A stretch of DNA of 25,261 nt from Prevotella sp. CAG:1320 (GTDB lineage Bacteria > Bacteroidota > Bacteroidia > Bacteroidales > Bacteroidaceae), in NCBI GenBank assembly GCA_000435635.1, contig FR882150.1, positions 46,702 through 71,962 of the forward strand, in the 5' to 3' direction. Below the pieces are notes generated by a model. That model had not been told where the DNA came from. It worked only from the letters and a program-made list of their open reading frames with translations, and did no database searches. The position numbers and the translations under genes were made by a program. Positions 24,926-25,261 of the stretch are shown here, piece after piece (position 1 is the stretch's first letter; every line of letters begins with the position of its first letter).

Positions 24926-24978
24926 CACACAAAAGTGTGGATTTTCTTTTGAAATTGCTGAAAATACACTTTTGTGTC
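24926..24978. promoter_or_regulatory. Inverted pair of operator-like boxes between luxR-type and GNAT-like genes
   Basis: ACACAAAAGTGT (24927-24938) and its exact reverse complement ACACTTTTGTGT (24966-24977) lie with centres 39 bp apart; each is itself an interrupted dyad (ACAC and GTGT around four A or T). The right one is part of AAAATACACTTTTGTGTC (24961-24978), which matches 17 of 18 bases of the box before the ThiF-like gene. Confidence 0.8.
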
Positions 24979-25001
24979 TGAATCGACGGCCGCTTCGTCT
25001 T

Positions 25002-25009
25002 TAGCTTTG
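25002..25009 (+). promoter_or_regulatory. -7 element of the GNAT-like gene
   Basis: TAGCTTTG matches TAnnTTTG, 20 bases before the ATG at 25030. The -33 position holds only TCTG, and the regulator box ends two bases before it, so an activator touching the polymerase is plausible. Confidence 0.7.
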
Positions 25010-25029
25010 CACCAAAAGAAAAATAAAAT

Positions 25030-25261
25030 ATGAAAAATTTGATTTATTCAAATGGTCTTTATGCGATTTGCCAATTGGACAAGAAAAACTTGTATGAACT
25101 GGCAGAATTTGTAGTAAGGGAGAATTATAAGCATCATGATGGTGATTTTTCCACTGAATCTATCAGGGAAGAAATACATGCCGTTTATCAAGAAGAGCTT
25201 CAGTATTTTGATAATTCCCTCATTTCCGCAACTCTTTTATCCTCTCATGACACGACAGTTT
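25030..25261 (+). CDS. Probable GNAT-like acyltransferase, 3' end outside the window
   Basis: Only the first 77 codons are present, beginning MKNLIYSNGLYAICQLDKKN. Predicted helices (LYELAEFVVRENYK, STESIREEIHAVYQEELQYF) are followed by a strand-turn-strand start (SLISATLLSSHDTTV). This order fits the N-terminal half of a GNAT or autoinducer-synthase-like acyltransferase, but the acetyl-CoA-binding motif would lie beyond the window. The call is therefore inferred from pattern only; the gene could be something else. It has its own promoter and shares a regulator box with the ThiF-like gene. AT-rich like its two neighbours. Confidence 0.45.
   Translation, partial: MKNLIYSNGLYAICQLDKKNLYELAEFVVRENYKHHDGDFSTESIREEIHAVYQEELQYFDNSLISATLLSSHDTTV

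Overview
The window looks like a chromosomal segment of a Bacteroidales bacterium. The evidence is promoters of the Bacteroidota type (TTTG, 19-21 bases, TAnnTTTG), weak or absent Shine-Dalgarno sequences, a Bacteroidota-type RNA polymerase omega subunit followed by a DUF4293 gene, a Porin_10-like barrel, DUF4468, and many signal peptides ending in A-Q. I would not name a genus from this alone.

Layout: (1) 1-1349 holds the 3' part of a NUDIX hydrolase gene, a ~200-nt structured RNA with its own promoter that folds like 6S RNA, and riboflavin synthase (ribE). (2) 1354-1679 is a short element with terminal inverted repeats inserted exactly at the ribE stop codon; a second copy of its body lies at 20577-20881. 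(3) 7565 down to 1828 (minus strand) is a tightly spaced six-gene operon: two secreted coiled-coil proteins, a small membrane protein, an outer-membrane porin, menA and an HD-domain protein. (4) uvrB is on the minus strand and diverges from bamD-rpoZ-DUF4293, which ends in a strong terminator. (5) 11800-11909 is a 22-bp tandem repeat in front of a complete tripartite efflux operon (TolC-like, MacA-like, separate MacB ATPase and permease). (6) A minus-strand gene fuses starch-binding CBM20-like domains to a HAD phosphatase; mltG diverges from it, and gmd follows on the minus strand. (7) infC-rpmI-rplT form the translation operon on the minus strand, with a clear promoter and terminator.

(8) From about 22.5 kb to the end the content changes. 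There is a 5'-truncated HNH nuclease remnant, then an AT-rich cluster: a ThiF/E1-like protein, a LuxR-type regulator with a PAS-like N-terminus, and the start of a probable GNAT-like acyltransferase. The ThiF and GNAT promoters share an almost identical 18-bp box at exactly the same distance from the -7 element, and the regulator's own promoter carries a related inverted box. The three genes therefore look like one small regulon, possibly acquired by transfer, and this is the strongest candidate here for an undescribed system.

Other notable points are the CBM20-HAD fusion, the 6S-like RNA next to ribE, the MITE-like element with an expandable 21-bp palindrome array, and the 18-residue helix repeats in the secreted coiled-coil protein.
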